64,000 nt of DNA from Campylobacteraceae bacterium. Its GTDB lineage: Bacteria > Campylobacterota > Campylobacteria > Campylobacterales > Campylobacteraceae. Of this stretch, positions 37,049-45,859 are shown one piece after another. The stretch spans positions 71,443 through 135,442 of the forward strand of contig CAADYZ010000012.1 in NCBI GenBank assembly GCA_900753405.1, given 5' to 3'. Position numbers and translations under genes: made by a program. Every line of letters starts with the position of its first letter. Position 1 is the stretch's first letter. The notes beneath the pieces were generated by a model that worked only from the letters and a program-made list of their open reading frames with translations, was not told where the DNA came from and did not search any database.

Positions 37049-37909
37049 TTGAAAGAGGTTGTGGTTGGGCATTCGCCGGATGCGGATGACATTTTTATGT
37101 ATATGGCGGTGAAATTTGGCTGGGTGAGTTCAAAAATCGCATTTAGCAACTTTGCTGAGGACATCCAAACTTTGAATTTAGCCGCTTTAAGAGGCGAGGT
37201 GGATGTGGGTGCGATCAGCTTTGGGGTTTATCCGCTCATCTGCAAAGACTACGCACTTTTACGCACTGCGGTGAGTTTTGGCGAGGGTTATGGTCCAAAG
37301 CTTGTCAAAAAACGCGGCGCGCGGCTGAGGCGAAACTTCAAGGTGGCTTTAAGCGGGCAACACACGACAAACGCACTGCTTTTTAGAGCTGCTTACAAGG
37401 ACGCGAGAATTGTGTATAAAAACTTCCTTGACATCGAAGCGGCGGTTTTAAGCGGCGAGGTGGATGCGGGAGTTTTGATCCACGAGAGCATTTTAAATTA
37501 CAGCGACTCGCTTGAAGTTGAGCGTGAAATTTTTGACATTTGGCGCGAATTTGCGGGCGGTGAGTTGCCGTTGCCGCTTGGCGGGATGGCGCTTCGGCGG
37601 AGTTTGGTGCTGCTGGATGCGATCGAGATCGAGCGGGTTTTGACGCAGGCTGTGCGCGTGGCGACAACGCACAAAAGACTGCTTAGCAGGATGCTTTTGG
37701 AGCGAAATTTGGTTCGCGTGAGTGACGCTGAGTTGGAAAAATATCTCTCGCTTTATGCAAACGAAAACTCAGTGAGTATGAGCGAGACTCAGCTAGACGC
37801 GGTAGATAAACTTTTTGAGCTTGGCTACAACAGCGGATTTTACGACCACATTTGCAAAGCCCGCGACAACCTCATCCCAACGCAATACCGCGAGTTGAGA
37901 TTTAGCTAA
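37049..37909 (+). CDS. mqnD: 1,4-dihydroxy-6-naphthoate synthase (futalosine-pathway menaquinone)
   Basis: Cleaves cyclic de-hypoxanthine futalosine on the way to menaquinone. Periplasmic-binding-protein fold with GHSPDADDIFMYMAVKFGW at the start, ISFGVYPLI, the IHESILNYSD segment and LPLPLGGMALRR. About 285 residues. The start is unsure: TTG 37049 follows the previous stop directly; GTG 37061 has AAAGAGG but only two bases of spacing. Confidence 0.8.
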   Translation: MKEVVVGHSPDADDIFMYMAVKFGWVSSKIAFSNFAEDIQTLNLAALRGEVDVGAISFGVYPLICKDYALLRTAVSFGEGYGPKLVKKRGARLRRNFKVALSGQHTTNALLFRAAYKDARIVYKNFLDIEAAVLSGEVDAGVLIHESILNYSDSLEVEREIFDIWREFAGGELPLPLGGMALRRSLVLLDAIEIERVLTQAVRVATTHKRLLSRMLLERNLVRVSDAELEKYLSLYANENSVSMSETQLDAVDKLFELGYNSGFYDHICKARDNLIPTQYRELRFS

Positions 37910-37919
37910 AAGGGCGGCG

Positions 37920-38489
37920 GTGAAGGCGGTTTTTTTAGACCGAGACGGGGTGATCAACGAAGACTTTGGCTATGTCAGCGCACGCGAAAATTTCATCTTC
38001 AAAGAGGGAATTTTTGAGGCTTTACGAGGCTTTACGAGGCTTAGTTACGCGCTTTTTGTCGTCACAAACCAGTCGGGCATCGCGCGTGGTTTTTACACGC
38101 AAGAGCAGTTTTTAACGCTAAATTCGTGGATGCTTGGCGAGTTTGAAAAGCAGGGTGTTTTTGTCAAAAAAGTTTATTTTTGTCCGCATTCACCACAGCA
38201 GAGTTGCGAGTGCAGAAAGCCTAAAAGCGGGATGATTTTAGCGGCTAAACGCGAGTTTGGGGTGGATCTAAAACGCTCGATTTTAGTCGGCGACAAACTT
38301 AGCGACATCGAGGCTGGCTTAAACGCGGGCGTTGGCAGGAATTTTTTGATCTCGCCGCAAGAGGGGCAGGAGTCGTGCGGCGCGCAAATCGCGGATTTGT
38401 CAAAATCAAATTTGGTTTTAACAAAACTCGAATTTCGTCAAATTCCAAGCGTTTTAGCCCTTTTTCAACTCATCGCAAATGAAGGCTAG
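37920..38489 (+). CDS. gmhB: D-glycero-D-manno-heptose-1,7-bisphosphate 7-phosphatase
   Basis: HAD-superfamily phosphatase in ADP-heptose synthesis for LOS core. The nucleophile loop is FLDRDGVINED (D7, D9), then VVTNQSGIARG, a zinc loop CPHSPQQSCECRKPKSGM and VGDKLSDIEAGLNAG. GTG start. 189 residues; the C-terminal tail contains an element read as LSKSNLVLTK, after the catalytic domain proper. Overlaps the next gene by 11 bases. Confidence 0.92.
   Translation: MKAVFLDRDGVINEDFGYVSARENFIFKEGIFEALRGFTRLSYALFVVTNQSGIARGFYTQEQFLTLNSWMLGEFEKQGVFVKKVYFCPHSPQQSCECRKPKSGMILAAKREFGVDLKRSILVGDKLSDIEAGLNAGVGRNFLISPQEGQESCGAQIADLSKSNLVLTKLEFRQIPSVLALFQLIANEG
38396..38425 (+). repeat. Full-length dispersed element inside gmhB
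   Basis: A 30-base quasi-palindrome (TTTGTCAAAA and TTTTAACAAA arms around TCAAATTTGG), read as LSKSNLVLTK: the same peptide as in the CDF fusion and CysQ. Confidence 0.9.
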
Positions 38490-38931
38490 CCAAAAGGCGT
38501 TTAGCCTGCTTGTTGCCGTTGTTGCATTAGTTTTGCTCTCGCTTTTTGGCGTAAGTGCGCTTCGTTTTACTAACCTAAACCAACACAGAGTCGCCCACGC
38601 AGCCGCCCTTGCCCAAGCCAAAATTTTCACTCACACCGCGACACAAGAGGCGTTTTTTGAGTTTTTAAAATCTGCTAAAACCGAATTTGAAATCTACTTT
38701 CCAAACCGCCAAAATCCGCTTTTTAAAAGTAGCGTGAAGATCCAAATTCTCCACACCGCGTCCGCAAACGAGTCAAATTCGGTTTTTGCAAATTCGCAAA
38801 ACGCAACCGCGTTGCAAAACGCCGCTTCGCCGCAAAAACGCATCGAAGCCGTCAGGCTTGTTGTAACCACAAACTCGCTCAACCACACGCCTGCTATCCG
38901 CATCGTCAAGGTCACAACCAAGCTGCCGTGA
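38479..38931 (+). CDS. Pseudopilin-like membrane protein
   Basis: 150 residues. The N-terminus has a short basic stretch, then AFSLLVAVVALVLLSLFGVS, a single hydrophobic helix like those of type IV pilin-like proteins, though the canonical Glu5 is absent. The C-terminal part is hydrophilic with beta-like segments. Two element copies are read in frame (AKTEFEI and SNSVFAN). It overlaps gmhB and precedes hisS. Function unknown; a role in type II secretion or DNA uptake is only a possibility. Confidence 0.6.
   Translation: MKASQKAFSLLVAVVALVLLSLFGVSALRFTNLNQHRVAHAAALAQAKIFTHTATQEAFFEFLKSAKTEFEIYFPNRQNPLFKSSVKIQILHTASANESNSVFANSQNATALQNAASPQKRIEAVRLVVTTNSLNHTPAIRIVKVTTKLP
38673..38690 (-). repeat. 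Dispersed element in the pseudopilin-like gene (first copy)
   Basis: TGCTAAAACCGAATTTGA read as AKTEFE. Confidence 0.7.
38772..38797 (+). repeat. Dispersed element in the pseudopilin-like gene (second copy)
   Basis: TCAAATTCGGTTTTTGCAAA followed by TTCGC, read as SNSVFANS. Confidence 0.85.
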
Positions 38932-39016
38932 GGGCGCGGTGTGTTAAATTTACACACTTGTGCCAAACGGGCGAGGCAAGTTTAAGAAAATCTTCAAATC
39001 ACTTCGCATTTTAAGC

Positions 39017-39022
39017 TAAAAT
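39017..39022 (+). promoter_or_regulatory. Possible hisS promoter -10 box
   Basis: TAAAAT preceded by AAGC, 40 bases before the hisS ATG. Confidence 0.4.
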
Positions 39023-39061
39023 TTGTCAAATTTACAGCCCATTTTAGACAAAAGAGAGAGT

Positions 39062-40306
39062 ATGATAACTTCACTAAGAGGAATGCAGGATTTAACAGGG
39101 CAGAGGGCGGCGGTTTTTGAGCGAGTTGTGAAGTGTGCAAGTCAAATTGCTAGCAGATATGGCTTTGAGTTTTGCGAGTTGCCAAAGCTTGAAGAGAGCG
39201 GGCTTTTTCGCCGCAGTGTGGGTGAGAGCAGCGACATTGTCGGCAAGGAGATGTATGAGTTTTTAGACAAAGGCGGCAACAGCGTCTGCCTGCGTCCAGA
39301 GGGGACAGCAGGGGCGGTGAGGGCGTTTGTCGAGGCGAAATTTGACCGCGCGGGCGGCGTGAAGCGGTGGTTTTACTACGGGTCGATGTTTCGTTACGAA
39401 AGACCGCAAAAAGGGCGTTTGCGCGAATTTCACCAGTTTGGTGTGGAGTGTTTTGGCGAGGCGAGTGAGTTGGAGGATGTGGCGGTGATCTTGATGGCGA
39501 GTGAGATTTTGCGTGAGCTTGGCATCGAGGCAAATTTGAAGCTAAACTCGCTTGGCACGCAAGAGTCGATGAGGCGTTACAAGGCGGCGTTGGACGAGTT
39601 TTTGAGTGGCTCGGGTGAGGCGCTTTGTGAGGATTGTCAGCGAAGAAGAAGCACAAACATCATCCGCGTCCTTGACTGCAAAAACGAGAGTTGCCAAAAG
39701 GTGATCGCAAACGCGCCGGTGATCTTAGACTTTCTATCAGACGCGGAGAGGGCGGAGTTTGAGCGGGTTTGTGCGGTGCTGAAAAATGCTAAAATCGAAT
39801 TTGAAATCGACCCGCATTTAGTTCGCGGACTTGACTACTACACAAAAACTGCGTTTGAGTTTCAAAGCTCGCAAATTGGCGCAAAAAGCGCAGTTATCGG
39901 CGGCGGGCGGTATGACGGGCTTGTGGAGTGTTTGGGCGGACGGGCGACTGCGGCAGTTGGTTGGGCGATGGGCGTGGAGAGGATTTGCGAGATTTTGGCG
40001 TTAAAAGAGTGCGAAAAAAGCGGACCTGACGCCTTTGTGTGTGCGATGGATGCGGAGTTTTTAGACGAGGCGTTTTTGCTCGCGCAAGGGTTGCGAAAAG
40101 AGTTTAAAACGCAAGTTTCTTACGAGGCAAAAGGGGCGCAAAAACTGCTTGCAGCGGCGGACAAGTTGAGTGCTGAGTGGTTCGTGTGTTTAGCGGCAAA
40201 CGAGGCAAAAGAGGGCAAAGTTTGGGTGAAAAACCTTCGCACGCAAGAGCAGTGGCGCGTGGCAAAAGACGAAATTTCAAATTTGATTTTAAAGGAGCGA
40301 GAATGA
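39062..40306 (+). CDS. hisS: Histidyl-tRNA synthetase
   Basis: Class II synthetase. LRGMQDLTG start, motif 2 [21 protein letters not shown], histidine motif [15 protein letters not shown] and motif 3 ([10 protein letters not shown] ... GWAMGVERI). The ATG at 39062 follows AAAGAGAGAG; the 13-codon upstream extension is not supported. 414 residues. TGA overlaps the fumC ATG (ATGA). Confidence 0.95.
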   Translation: MITSLRGMQDLTGQRAAVFERVVKCASQIASRYGFEFCELPKLEESGLFRRSVGESSDIVGKEMYEFLDKGGNSVCLRPEGTAGAVRAFVEAKFDRAGGVKRWFYYGSMFRYERPQKGRLREFHQFGVECFGEASELEDVAVILMASEILRELGIEANLKLNSLGTQESMRRYKAALDEFLSGSGEALCEDCQRRRSTNIIRVLDCKNESCQKVIANAPVILDFLSDAERAEFERVCAVLKNAKIEFEIDPHLVRGLDYYTKTAFEFQSSQIGAKSAVIGGGRYDGLVECLGGRATAAVGWAMGVERICEILALKECEKSGPDAFVCAMDAEFLDEAFLLAQGLRKEFKTQVSYEAKGAQKLLAAADKLSAEWFVCLAANEAKEGKVWVKNLRTQEQWRVAKDEISNLILKERE

Positions 40307-41694
40307 GGGTTGAGAAGGACACGATGGGCGAGATCAAAGTGCCAAAAGACGCACTTTGGGGAGCGCAAACGCAACGAAGCAAGGAGAATTTCTGCATCGG
40401 CAAAGGGACGATGCCATTGGAGATCATCCACGCTTTTGGCGAGTTAAAACGGGCGTGCGCGGTGGTAAATCACAAACTTGGTAGGCTAAATGACGAGAAA
40501 ACTAACGCCATTTGCCGCGCGTGTGACGAGGTCGTAAGCGGCGAGCTTGACGCGCAATTTCCGCTTGTCGTGTGGCAAACGGGCAGCGGGACGCAGAGTA
40601 ATATGAATGTCAATGAGGTTGTCGCAAACCGCGCGACTATGTTGCTTGGCGGGGATTTTCGCACGACTAAGCTTGTGCATCCAAACGACGATGTGAATAA
40701 AGGGCAAAGTTCAAACGACACCTTTCCAACGGCGATGCGGATCGCTTTTGTGCGCGCGGTTGAGGAGGAGTTGATGCCGAATTTGGACTACTTGCTAGCT
40801 GAGTTTGACAAAAAAGTTGCCGAATTTGCGGGCATTGTGAAGATCGGGCGGACGCACTTGCAAGACGCCACGCCGCTTACTTTGGGGCAGGAATTTAGCG
40901 GCTATGCGCATATGTTGCGAGCCTCTAAGGCGCAAATTTTAGCAGCGTTGCCATTTGTTTGCGAGCTAGCCATCGGCGGCACGGCGGTTGGCACGGGGCT
41001 AAACAGTCACCCAGAATTTAGTCAAATGGTGAGCGAGGAGCTAAACTCAAATTCGAATTTGACAACGAAATTTCTCTCGCATCCAAACAAATTTCACGCG
41101 CTCACAAGTCACGATGGCGAGGTGTTTTTGAGCGGCGCGCTCAATGCGCTTGGAGCGAATTTGATGAAGATCGCAAACGACTTGCGCCACTTAGCGAGCG
41201 GTCCTAGGTGCGGGATCGGCGAGATCAGTCTGCCTGAAAACGAGCCGGGAAGTTCGATAATGCCTGGTAAGGTCAATCCAACTCAATGCGAGGCGATTAC
41301 GATGGTTGCGGTGCAGGTTGCGGGGGATGCGCAAAGCGTGGCGTTTGGCGCGAGTCAAGGCAACTTCGAGCTAAATGTTTTCAAGCCTGTCATCGCGCAC
41401 AATCTGCTTGAAATGATCAACCTGCTTGCGACTTCGATGCGAAGTTTTGGCGAGCATTGCGTGAGCGGGATCAAAGCAAACGAAGAGCGCATCGCGCAGT
41501 TGTTGCGTGAGAGTTTGATGCTTGTGACGGCTCTAAACCCGCACATCGGCTACGAAAACGCCGCTAAAATCGCAAAAAGCGCGCACAAAAACGGCACGAC
41601 TTTGCGCCACGAGGCGATCGCTCTTGGGCTGCTTAGCGAGACTGAGTTTGACGCGTGGGTTAAGCCTGAGGAGATGACTTCGCCAAAGGCGTAA
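40303..41694 (+). CDS. fumC: Fumarate hydratase, class II
   Basis: Interconverts fumarate and malate in the TCA cycle. Signatures [45 protein letters not shown] and the lyase signature [11 protein letters not shown]. 463 residues from ATG 40303 (AAAGGAG upstream). An element copy is read in frame as NSNSNLTTK, in a surface loop before the SS loop region. Confidence 0.95.
   Translation: MRVEKDTMGEIKVPKDALWGAQTQRSKENFCIGKGTMPLEIIHAFGELKRACAVVNHKLGRLNDEKTNAICRACDEVVSGELDAQFPLVVWQTGSGTQSNMNVNEVVANRATMLLGGDFRTTKLVHPNDDVNKGQSSNDTFPTAMRIAFVRAVEEELMPNLDYLLAEFDKKVAEFAGIVKIGRTHLQDATPLTLGQEFSGYAHMLRASKAQILAALPFVCELAIGGTAVGTGLNSHPEFSQMVSEELNSNSNLTTKFLSHPNKFHALTSHDGEVFLSGALNALGANLMKIANDLRHLASGPRCGIGEISLPENEPGSSIMPGKVNPTQCEAITMVAVQVAGDAQSVAFGASQGNFELNVFKPVIAHNLLEMINLLATSMRSFGEHCVSGIKANEERIAQLLRESLMLVTALNPHIGYENAAKIAKSAHKNGTTLRHEAIALGLLSETEFDAWVKPEEMTSPKA
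41047..41065. repeat. Dispersed element inside fumC
   Basis: TCAAATTCGAATTTGACAA, the variant with the perfect palindromic core TCAAATTCGAATTTGA, read as SNSNLT. Confidence 0.85.
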
Positions 41695-41717
41695 AGGTTT
41701 AAAAGCTTCAAAAAACA

Positions 41718-41745
41718 GCGGCGGTTGGCGGTTGCTCGCCGCCGC
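41718..41745 (+). terminator. GC-rich hairpin after fumC
   Basis: GCGGCG and CGCCGC arms with a GC-rich loop, followed by GAGTTTAATTTCT; 20 bases past the fumC stop. Confidence 0.5.
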
Positions 41746-41875
41746 GAGTTTAATTTCTCGTCAAGTTTAATTTCTTGCTTGGTTTCTAACTTCTCTCATT
41801 TTACTTTTTTTGCCAAAATGTTACTAGCTTGTTGAAGTGTTGGCGTCTGTTTTGCAAAAAGTGGTGAGCCGCAAG

Positions 41876-41894
41876 TCAAATTCGGTTTTGACAA
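41876..41894 (+). repeat. Dispersed element downstream of fumC, next to the tRNA
   Basis: TCAAATTCGGTTTTGACAA, exact consensus, 15 bases from the tRNA 3' end. Confidence 0.9.
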
Positions 41895-41908
41895 AATGCA
41901 AGTGAAAG

Positions 41909-41984
41909 TGGTGGGTCAATTAGGACTTGAACCTAAGACCGACCCGTTATGAGCGGGTTGCTCTAACCACTGAGCTATTGACCC
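41909..41984 (-). tRNA. tRNA with CAU anticodon, probably tRNA-Ile2 (lysidine-modified)
   Basis: On the minus strand GGGTCAATAGCTCAGTGGTT begins a cloverleaf: acceptor GGGTCAA/TTGACCC, D-arm, anticodon stem ACCCG/CGGGT with loop CTCATAA, T-arm with GGTTCAAGTCC, and an encoded CCA. The CAU anticodon fits Met or Ile2. The D-loop (AGTGGTTAGAGC) and GGTTCAAGTCC resemble E. coli ileX more than elongator Met. The acceptor pairing is not that of an initiator. Confidence 0.9.
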
Positions 41985-42044
41985 AAAAAGGTTTTCATTC
42001 TAGCAAAAACTAGGTTAAACAAATCTTAGCCTAACTTTGCGTGG

Positions 42045-42077
42045 CGCGTCAAACTTGTTAAAACCAAATTTGACGCG
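42045..42077. terminator. Hairpin around an element copy after glf
   Basis: Perfect nine-base arms CGCGTCAAA and TTTGACGCG; the distal arm is part of the reverse element TTGTTAAAACCAAATTTGA (42055-42073). It lies 11 bases past the glf stop. Confidence 0.65.
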
Positions 42078-42088
42078 TTGCTTGGCTG

Positions 42089-43168
42089 TTACAAGTTTTT
42101 TGCAAGCTCTAAGCTGTCTTTGATGACTTGGTCCATATTAAAATATTTATACCGCCCGAGCCGCCCGATGAAGTATAAATTCGGCTCTTTTTTCGCCTCT
42201 TTTGCGTATTTGGCGTAGAGTTTTTCGTTGGCTGGGTTTGGGATCGGGTAGTAGCGCTCGTCTCCGCGTTTCCACGCTTTTGGATATTCAAAGGCGATCA
42301 GCGTAGAAGGGCTGGCAAACGGCAAAAACTGCTTGAATTCGGTGATGCGCGTGTAGTCGTAGTTGTTAGGGTAATTCACCACGGCGTAAGGCTGGAAGCG
42401 CTCGCACGCAAGGTTTAAAAACTCAAACCGCAAACTCCTGTAAGCAAGCTCGCCGAATTTGTAGTCGTAATATTCGTCGATCGCCCCGCTGTAAAAGACT
42501 CGTTTTGCCTTCATCTCGTGGCTAAATTCGGTGTTGAGTTTAAGCTGGATGTTTGGGTGGTCGGCGATGGCTTGGCAAAGTGCGGTGTAGCCCTCAAACG
42601 GGATGCCTTGAAATTTGTCGTTGAAATAACGCTCGTCTTTGCTGATATTAACCGGTACGCGCTCTAAGACGCTTTTGTCAAGCTCTTCGGGTTTGCAGTC
42701 CCATTGCTTGGCGGTGTAGTTGGTGAAGATGTTGTCGTATAAAAACTCCGCTAGCTCTGGCACGACCTTTTTAAGCTCGGCAACGCTAACTTTTGTGCCA
42801 AATTCGAATTTGGCAAGAAGTTTGTCTTCAAACGCCTTTGCCATCTGACGCGGAAAGGCTTTGTAGAGCGAGTTTAGGTTGAATGGGATCGGCACCAACT
42901 CGCCATTTACCATCGCGCCAACTTTGTGCATATAAGGATAAAACTTGGCAAATCTCGTCACAAATTCCCAAACCTCTTTGTCGTTTGTGTGGAAGATGTG
43001 CGCGCCGTATTTATGCCCCAAAACGCCGCCGTCACGCTCGTCATACGCATTGCCTGCGATGTGGCTGCGCCGCTCGATGACAAGCACTTTCTCGCCCTTT
43101 TCGGCAAGCACCCTTGCTACAACAAGTCCTGCAAAGCCCGCTCCAACAACCAAATTTACATTTTCCAT
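42089..43168 (-). CDS. glf: UDP-galactopyranose mutase
   Basis: Flavoenzyme converting UDP-galactopyranose to UDP-galactofuranose, precursor of Galf in surface glycans. FAD motif VGAGFAGLVVARVLAEKGEKV, then ERRSHIAGNAYDE, GAHIFHTND, NFPNNYDYTRITEFK-like segment (VNYPNNYDYTRITEFKQF) and FIGRLGRYKYFNMDQVI. 359 residues. Starts 13 bases inside the end of the DUF4422 gene, so the two are coupled. Confidence 0.95.
   Translation of the reverse strand: MENVNLVVGAGFAGLVVARVLAEKGEKVLVIERRSHIAGNAYDERDGGVLGHKYGAHIFHTNDKEVWEFVTRFAKFYPYMHKVGAMVNGELVPIPFNLNSLYKAFPRQMAKAFEDKLLAKFEFGTKVSVAELKKVVPELAEFLYDNIFTNYTAKQWDCKPEELDKSVLERVPVNISKDERYFNDKFQGIPFEGYTALCQAIADHPNIQLKLNTEFSHEMKAKRVFYSGAIDEYYDYKFGELAYRSLRFEFLNLACERFQPYAVVNYPNNYDYTRITEFKQFLPFASPSTLIAFEYPKAWKRGDERYYPIPNPANEKLYAKYAKEAKKEPNLYFIGRLGRYKYFNMDQVIKDSLELAKNL
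42796..42815. repeat. Palindromic element inside glf
   Basis: TGCCAAATTCGAATTTGGCA, a perfect 20-base palindrome, read on the minus strand as AKFEFGT. Confidence 0.75.
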
Positions 43169-44166
43169 CTGCTTCGTCCTTTAAAAAGTCGTAATTTCAA
43201 AAAGTAAAATCGCCTGAATTTATAATCATCCTCCCAGCCAAAAAGCCGCCTTTTAAAGCCCGACTCCAACAAGGCAAACCGCCCGACTTTTACGCCGCAT
43301 TCTCGCGCTTTGTAGTCTAGCCAAACATTAAAAAGCACTTCGCTCAAAAAGCCCCAAAGCCTTGCTTGATAGTTGTTGTATGAGGCTAAATTTATGCGTT
43401 GCTGTATTTGGTTGATTATATCAAAAATCCACTTACAATAATCATAAAACAGCTCGCTTTTTGCGACAAAGACATTCGTAAAGCAGTTTTGCGCTGTTGC
43501 GTCAAGCCGCGCACTCACCTGCATTTGCGGGTAGGTTTGGCGGATGACCTCTTCTGCAAGAAGCAGGTCTTTTTCAAAATGCAAATCCGCCCAATGCTCG
43601 CGCAAACTGCATTCGTGCGGCGTTGGCGTGATGATGTCAAAACGGCTCATCGTCTCTTGCAAACTCTCTTCGTCCAAGCCAAATTTGGCAAGGTTTTTTA
43701 GTTTGCGGATTTTGGTTGGCTTGCTTTGCCCTTCGCGCGTCAAGTCAAGTGCTCGTCTGTAATGAAAAAGTCCGATATAGTCTTGCTTTGCGAGGTTTTT
43801 AAACGCCCAAAAAAGCGCGCTAAGTTCGCAAAAATTCGCATTTTCTAGCGAGAGATTTGGCTGCGAAAAAATGTTGTTTGCGGCGGCTTGGCTTGGCTGT
43901 TTGGCTGCGGCGTTTAGCTCGCAATCTTGCGCCGCGTGCGAAGAATTTGCAAAAATCAAATTTGATTTTGACATTTTTAACAAAGCCGCCGACTCCTCCG
44001 CCAAAGACTGGCTTTGCAACGGTGTGTCGTCTAAAAAACCTTGCCGTCTGCTTGCGTTTAAAAACGCCTCTTTTTCGTGGCTTGTCGCCGCCCCGCATAA
44101 AATTGGAGTTAGGATTTGATTTTGGATAATTGGTGAGAGTTTATGGTAGCAAATTAGAATTTTCAC
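43156..44166 (-). CDS. DUF4422 glycosyltransferase-like protein
   Basis: Capsule/LOS-type protein of the DUF4422 family, thought to be glycosyltransferases: FCELSALFWAFKNL, the DYIGLFHYRRALDL motif, then the LREHWADLHFEKDLLL segment. About residues 60-100 form an Ala/Ser-rich insertion not expected in the family and containing an element (MSKSNLIFA). The gene is upstream of and overlapping glf, which suggests it handles galactofuranose or a Galf acceptor (inference). 336 residues. Confidence 0.8.
   Translation of the reverse strand: MKILICYHKLSPIIQNQILTPILCGAATSHEKEAFLNASRRQGFLDDTPLQSQSLAEESAALLKMSKSNLIFANSSHAAQDCELNAAAKQPSQAAANNIFSQPNLSLENANFCELSALFWAFKNLAKQDYIGLFHYRRALDLTREGQSKPTKIRKLKNLAKFGLDEESLQETMSRFDIITPTPHECSLREHWADLHFEKDLLLAEEVIRQTYPQMQVSARLDATAQNCFTNVFVAKSELFYDYCKWIFDIINQIQQRINLASYNNYQARLWGFLSEVLFNVWLDYKARECGVKVGRFALLESGFKRRLFGWEDDYKFRRFYFLKLRLFKGRSRWKM
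43949..43972. repeat. Dispersed element inside the DUF4422 gene
   Basis: GCAAAAATCAAATTTGATTT followed by TGAC, palindromic core variant, read as MSKSNLIFA on the minus strand. Confidence 0.8.
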
Positions 44167-44187
44167 AATTGCGAATTTTGCAACCTC

Positions 44188-44221
44188 TTAAACCCGCCAA
44201 ATTCGAATTTGACGGGTTTAA
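44188..44221. terminator. Hairpin with element core after ompA
   Basis: TTAAACCCGCCAAATTC pairs with GAATTTGACGGGTTTAA with one mismatch; 13 bases past the ompA stop (minus strand). A terminator built on a CAAATTCGAATTTG core. Confidence 0.7.
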
Positions 44222-44234
44222 AGGTCAGGCTAGA

Positions 44235-45695
44235 CTAGTTGATTTTGTAGAAAACATCAACGCGGCGATTTTGCAATCTGCCCGCTGCTGTGTCAGCGTC
44301 AATTGGATTTGTCGCGCCAAAGCCGTCGTAAATCACGCGGTCAGCACTAAGCCCTAAGTCGATGAGTTTTCTTGCAACTGCTGCTGCGCGTTGTTTTGAA
44401 ATTCTCAAATTCGCTGCTGCTGCGCCTGAGGCGTCAGTGAAGGCTGAGACCACAACGAAGTAGTCGTTTTTACCTTTTAGCATATCCACAAGTTTTTCAA
44501 GCTCGGCGATTTGGTTGTTAGTAAGTGTCGCGCCTCTAACAAAGCCTAGTTGGTTGCCGTTGCCGTTTAGTCGTAGCAAGTTAGAGTTTGTCATATCAGG
44601 CATTACGCTTAAATCACGAGTTGTGTATTTAATGTCGATGCGGCGGTTTTGCTCGCGTCCTTCTGGCGTCTCGTTAGTTGCGATCGGGCGGAATTTGCCA
44701 TAGCCGTAAGAGTAGATCTTGTTAGCTGGCACGCCGAAAGCAACAAGCTGCTCGCGAACTGAGTTTGCGCGTTTCTCTGAAAGTTGTTGGTTGAACGCGT
44801 CTCGTCCAACGCTGTCAGTGTGACCTTCTACGATGACATATTGGTTGCTTTTTGCTGCTGCTTGGTCAGCGATTGGGCGAAGTGTATCTTTTTGTGCGTT
44901 TGAAAGTGTGAATTTGCCAGTTGCAAACCTAAACCCGCCGCCGTCAGTTGTCGAGCTGCTAAGGCGAGTGATCACCTCACAACCATTCTCATCCACAACC
45001 ACACCGCGAGTTGTGCCCGGGCACTTGTCTAGACTATCTGGAACGCCGTCACCATCCTCATCCGCCTCAACTTCTTGGTTTTTGCTGCCAAAGCCTAAGC
45101 CAAAGCCGATTGAGTAAAGGTCGGTCACCTCGCCTTTAAAGTCTTTTAAGTATCTCGCCTCTGCTTTTACTGCAAACGCCTCGGTTAGATACCATTTTAA
45201 GCCCAAACCGCCTTGTGCAAAGCCAGAGTCTTTGTTGTTGTAAAAGCCAGTTTGTGCCGCCGCTAAGTCTTGTGCGACTTGTTTTGTGTAGTCTTGCCAG
45301 CCGCCGCCGATTAGGATGTAAGGTGCGAATGAGCCAAGTCTAGCTTCTTTGATGAAGTTTAGGTAAAATCTCGTAAGTTTTGAGTTAAAACCCGGAGTTG
45401 CGTAGTCAGGTTTCTCACCCGCTTGCAAGCCGTAGCAAACGCTGTTTGCGTCAGTGAAGCTGCCGTAGCAGTTTTTGAACTTAACCTTCTCAGAGTAGTC
45501 GGCTCCAAGCTCGATTTGCGTAACCAACATAGTGTCGATGTTGCGACCTAGTCTAAGTCCGTAGAATTGGTAGTCGCTTAAACCTTGTGTGCCTTCTGGA
45601 TGAGCATAGCCATAAACAGGGCTAATCTCGAATTTATAAGCACTTGAAGCAGACAAAGCAGTCGCCGCAACAAGAGCTAACGCAATTTTTTTCAT
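44235..45695 (-). CDS. OmpA-family outer-membrane protein with two OmpA domains
   Basis: 486 residues. Signal peptide (about 1-19), an N-terminal barrel (about 20-215), a single TSP3-like calcium linker DEDGDGVPDSLDKCPGT, then an OmpA peptidoglycan-binding domain (VEGHTDSVGRDAFNQQLSEKRA) and a second, more diverged one (VSAFTDASGAAAANLRISKQRA). Both keep the D and R that contact diaminopimelate. One OmpA domain is usual, so this may bridge two peptidoglycan sites. Related to the C. jejuni Omp50/CadF-like group in layout only. AAGGAG precedes the ATG. Confidence 0.9.
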   Translation of the reverse strand: MKKIALALVAATALSASSAYKFEISPVYGYAHPEGTQGLSDYQFYGLRLGRNIDTMLVTQIELGADYSEKVKFKNCYGSFTDANSVCYGLQAGEKPDYATPGFNSKLTRFYLNFIKEARLGSFAPYILIGGGWQDYTKQVAQDLAAAQTGFYNNKDSGFAQGGLGLKWYLTEAFAVKAEARYLKDFKGEVTDLYSIGFGLGFGSKNQEVEADEDGDGVPDSLDKCPGTTRGVVVDENGCEVITRLSSSTTDGGGFRFATGKFTLSNAQKDTLRPIADQAAAKSNQYVIVEGHTDSVGRDAFNQQLSEKRANSVREQLVAFGVPANKIYSYGYGKFRPIATNETPEGREQNRRIDIKYTTRDLSVMPDMTNSNLLRLNGNGNQLGFVRGATLTNNQIAELEKLVDMLKGKNDYFVVVSAFTDASGAAAANLRISKQRAAAVARKLIDLGLSADRVIYDGFGATNPIDADTAAGRLQNRRVDVFYKIN

Positions 45696-45802
45696 TTCAT
45701 CTCCTTGAAAAATGTAAAATAAAACTTGCTAATTTTATCTTAAAATTTATAAAATGAAAATTAAATGTTACAAATAAGAAACCGAGTGGAAAATTTTACA
45801 CG

Positions 45803-45840
45803 CTAAATTGCAAAAACCAAATTTGATTTTTGCAATTTAG
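45803..45840. terminator. 38-bp palindrome with element core between cmeC and ompA
   Basis: CTAAATTGCAAAAACCAAA pairs with TTTGATTTTTGCAATTTAG, with one mismatch. It lies 20 bases past the cmeC stop (minus strand) and upstream of ompA transcription. Confidence 0.7.
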
Positions 45841-45859
45841 TAAATGAAAGGTAAAGCGT

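Noticed and set aside
38011..38040. 10-bp tandem duplication in gmhB (TTTACGAGGC twice)
   Set aside because: The region aligns without gaps to the family pattern (FIFKEGIFEALRGF ... TNQSG), so it is not a recent frame-altering duplication.
41909..41984. tRNA as initiator tRNA-fMet
   Set aside because: The acceptor begins with a paired G and the anticodon stem lacks the three G-C pairs typical of the initiator.
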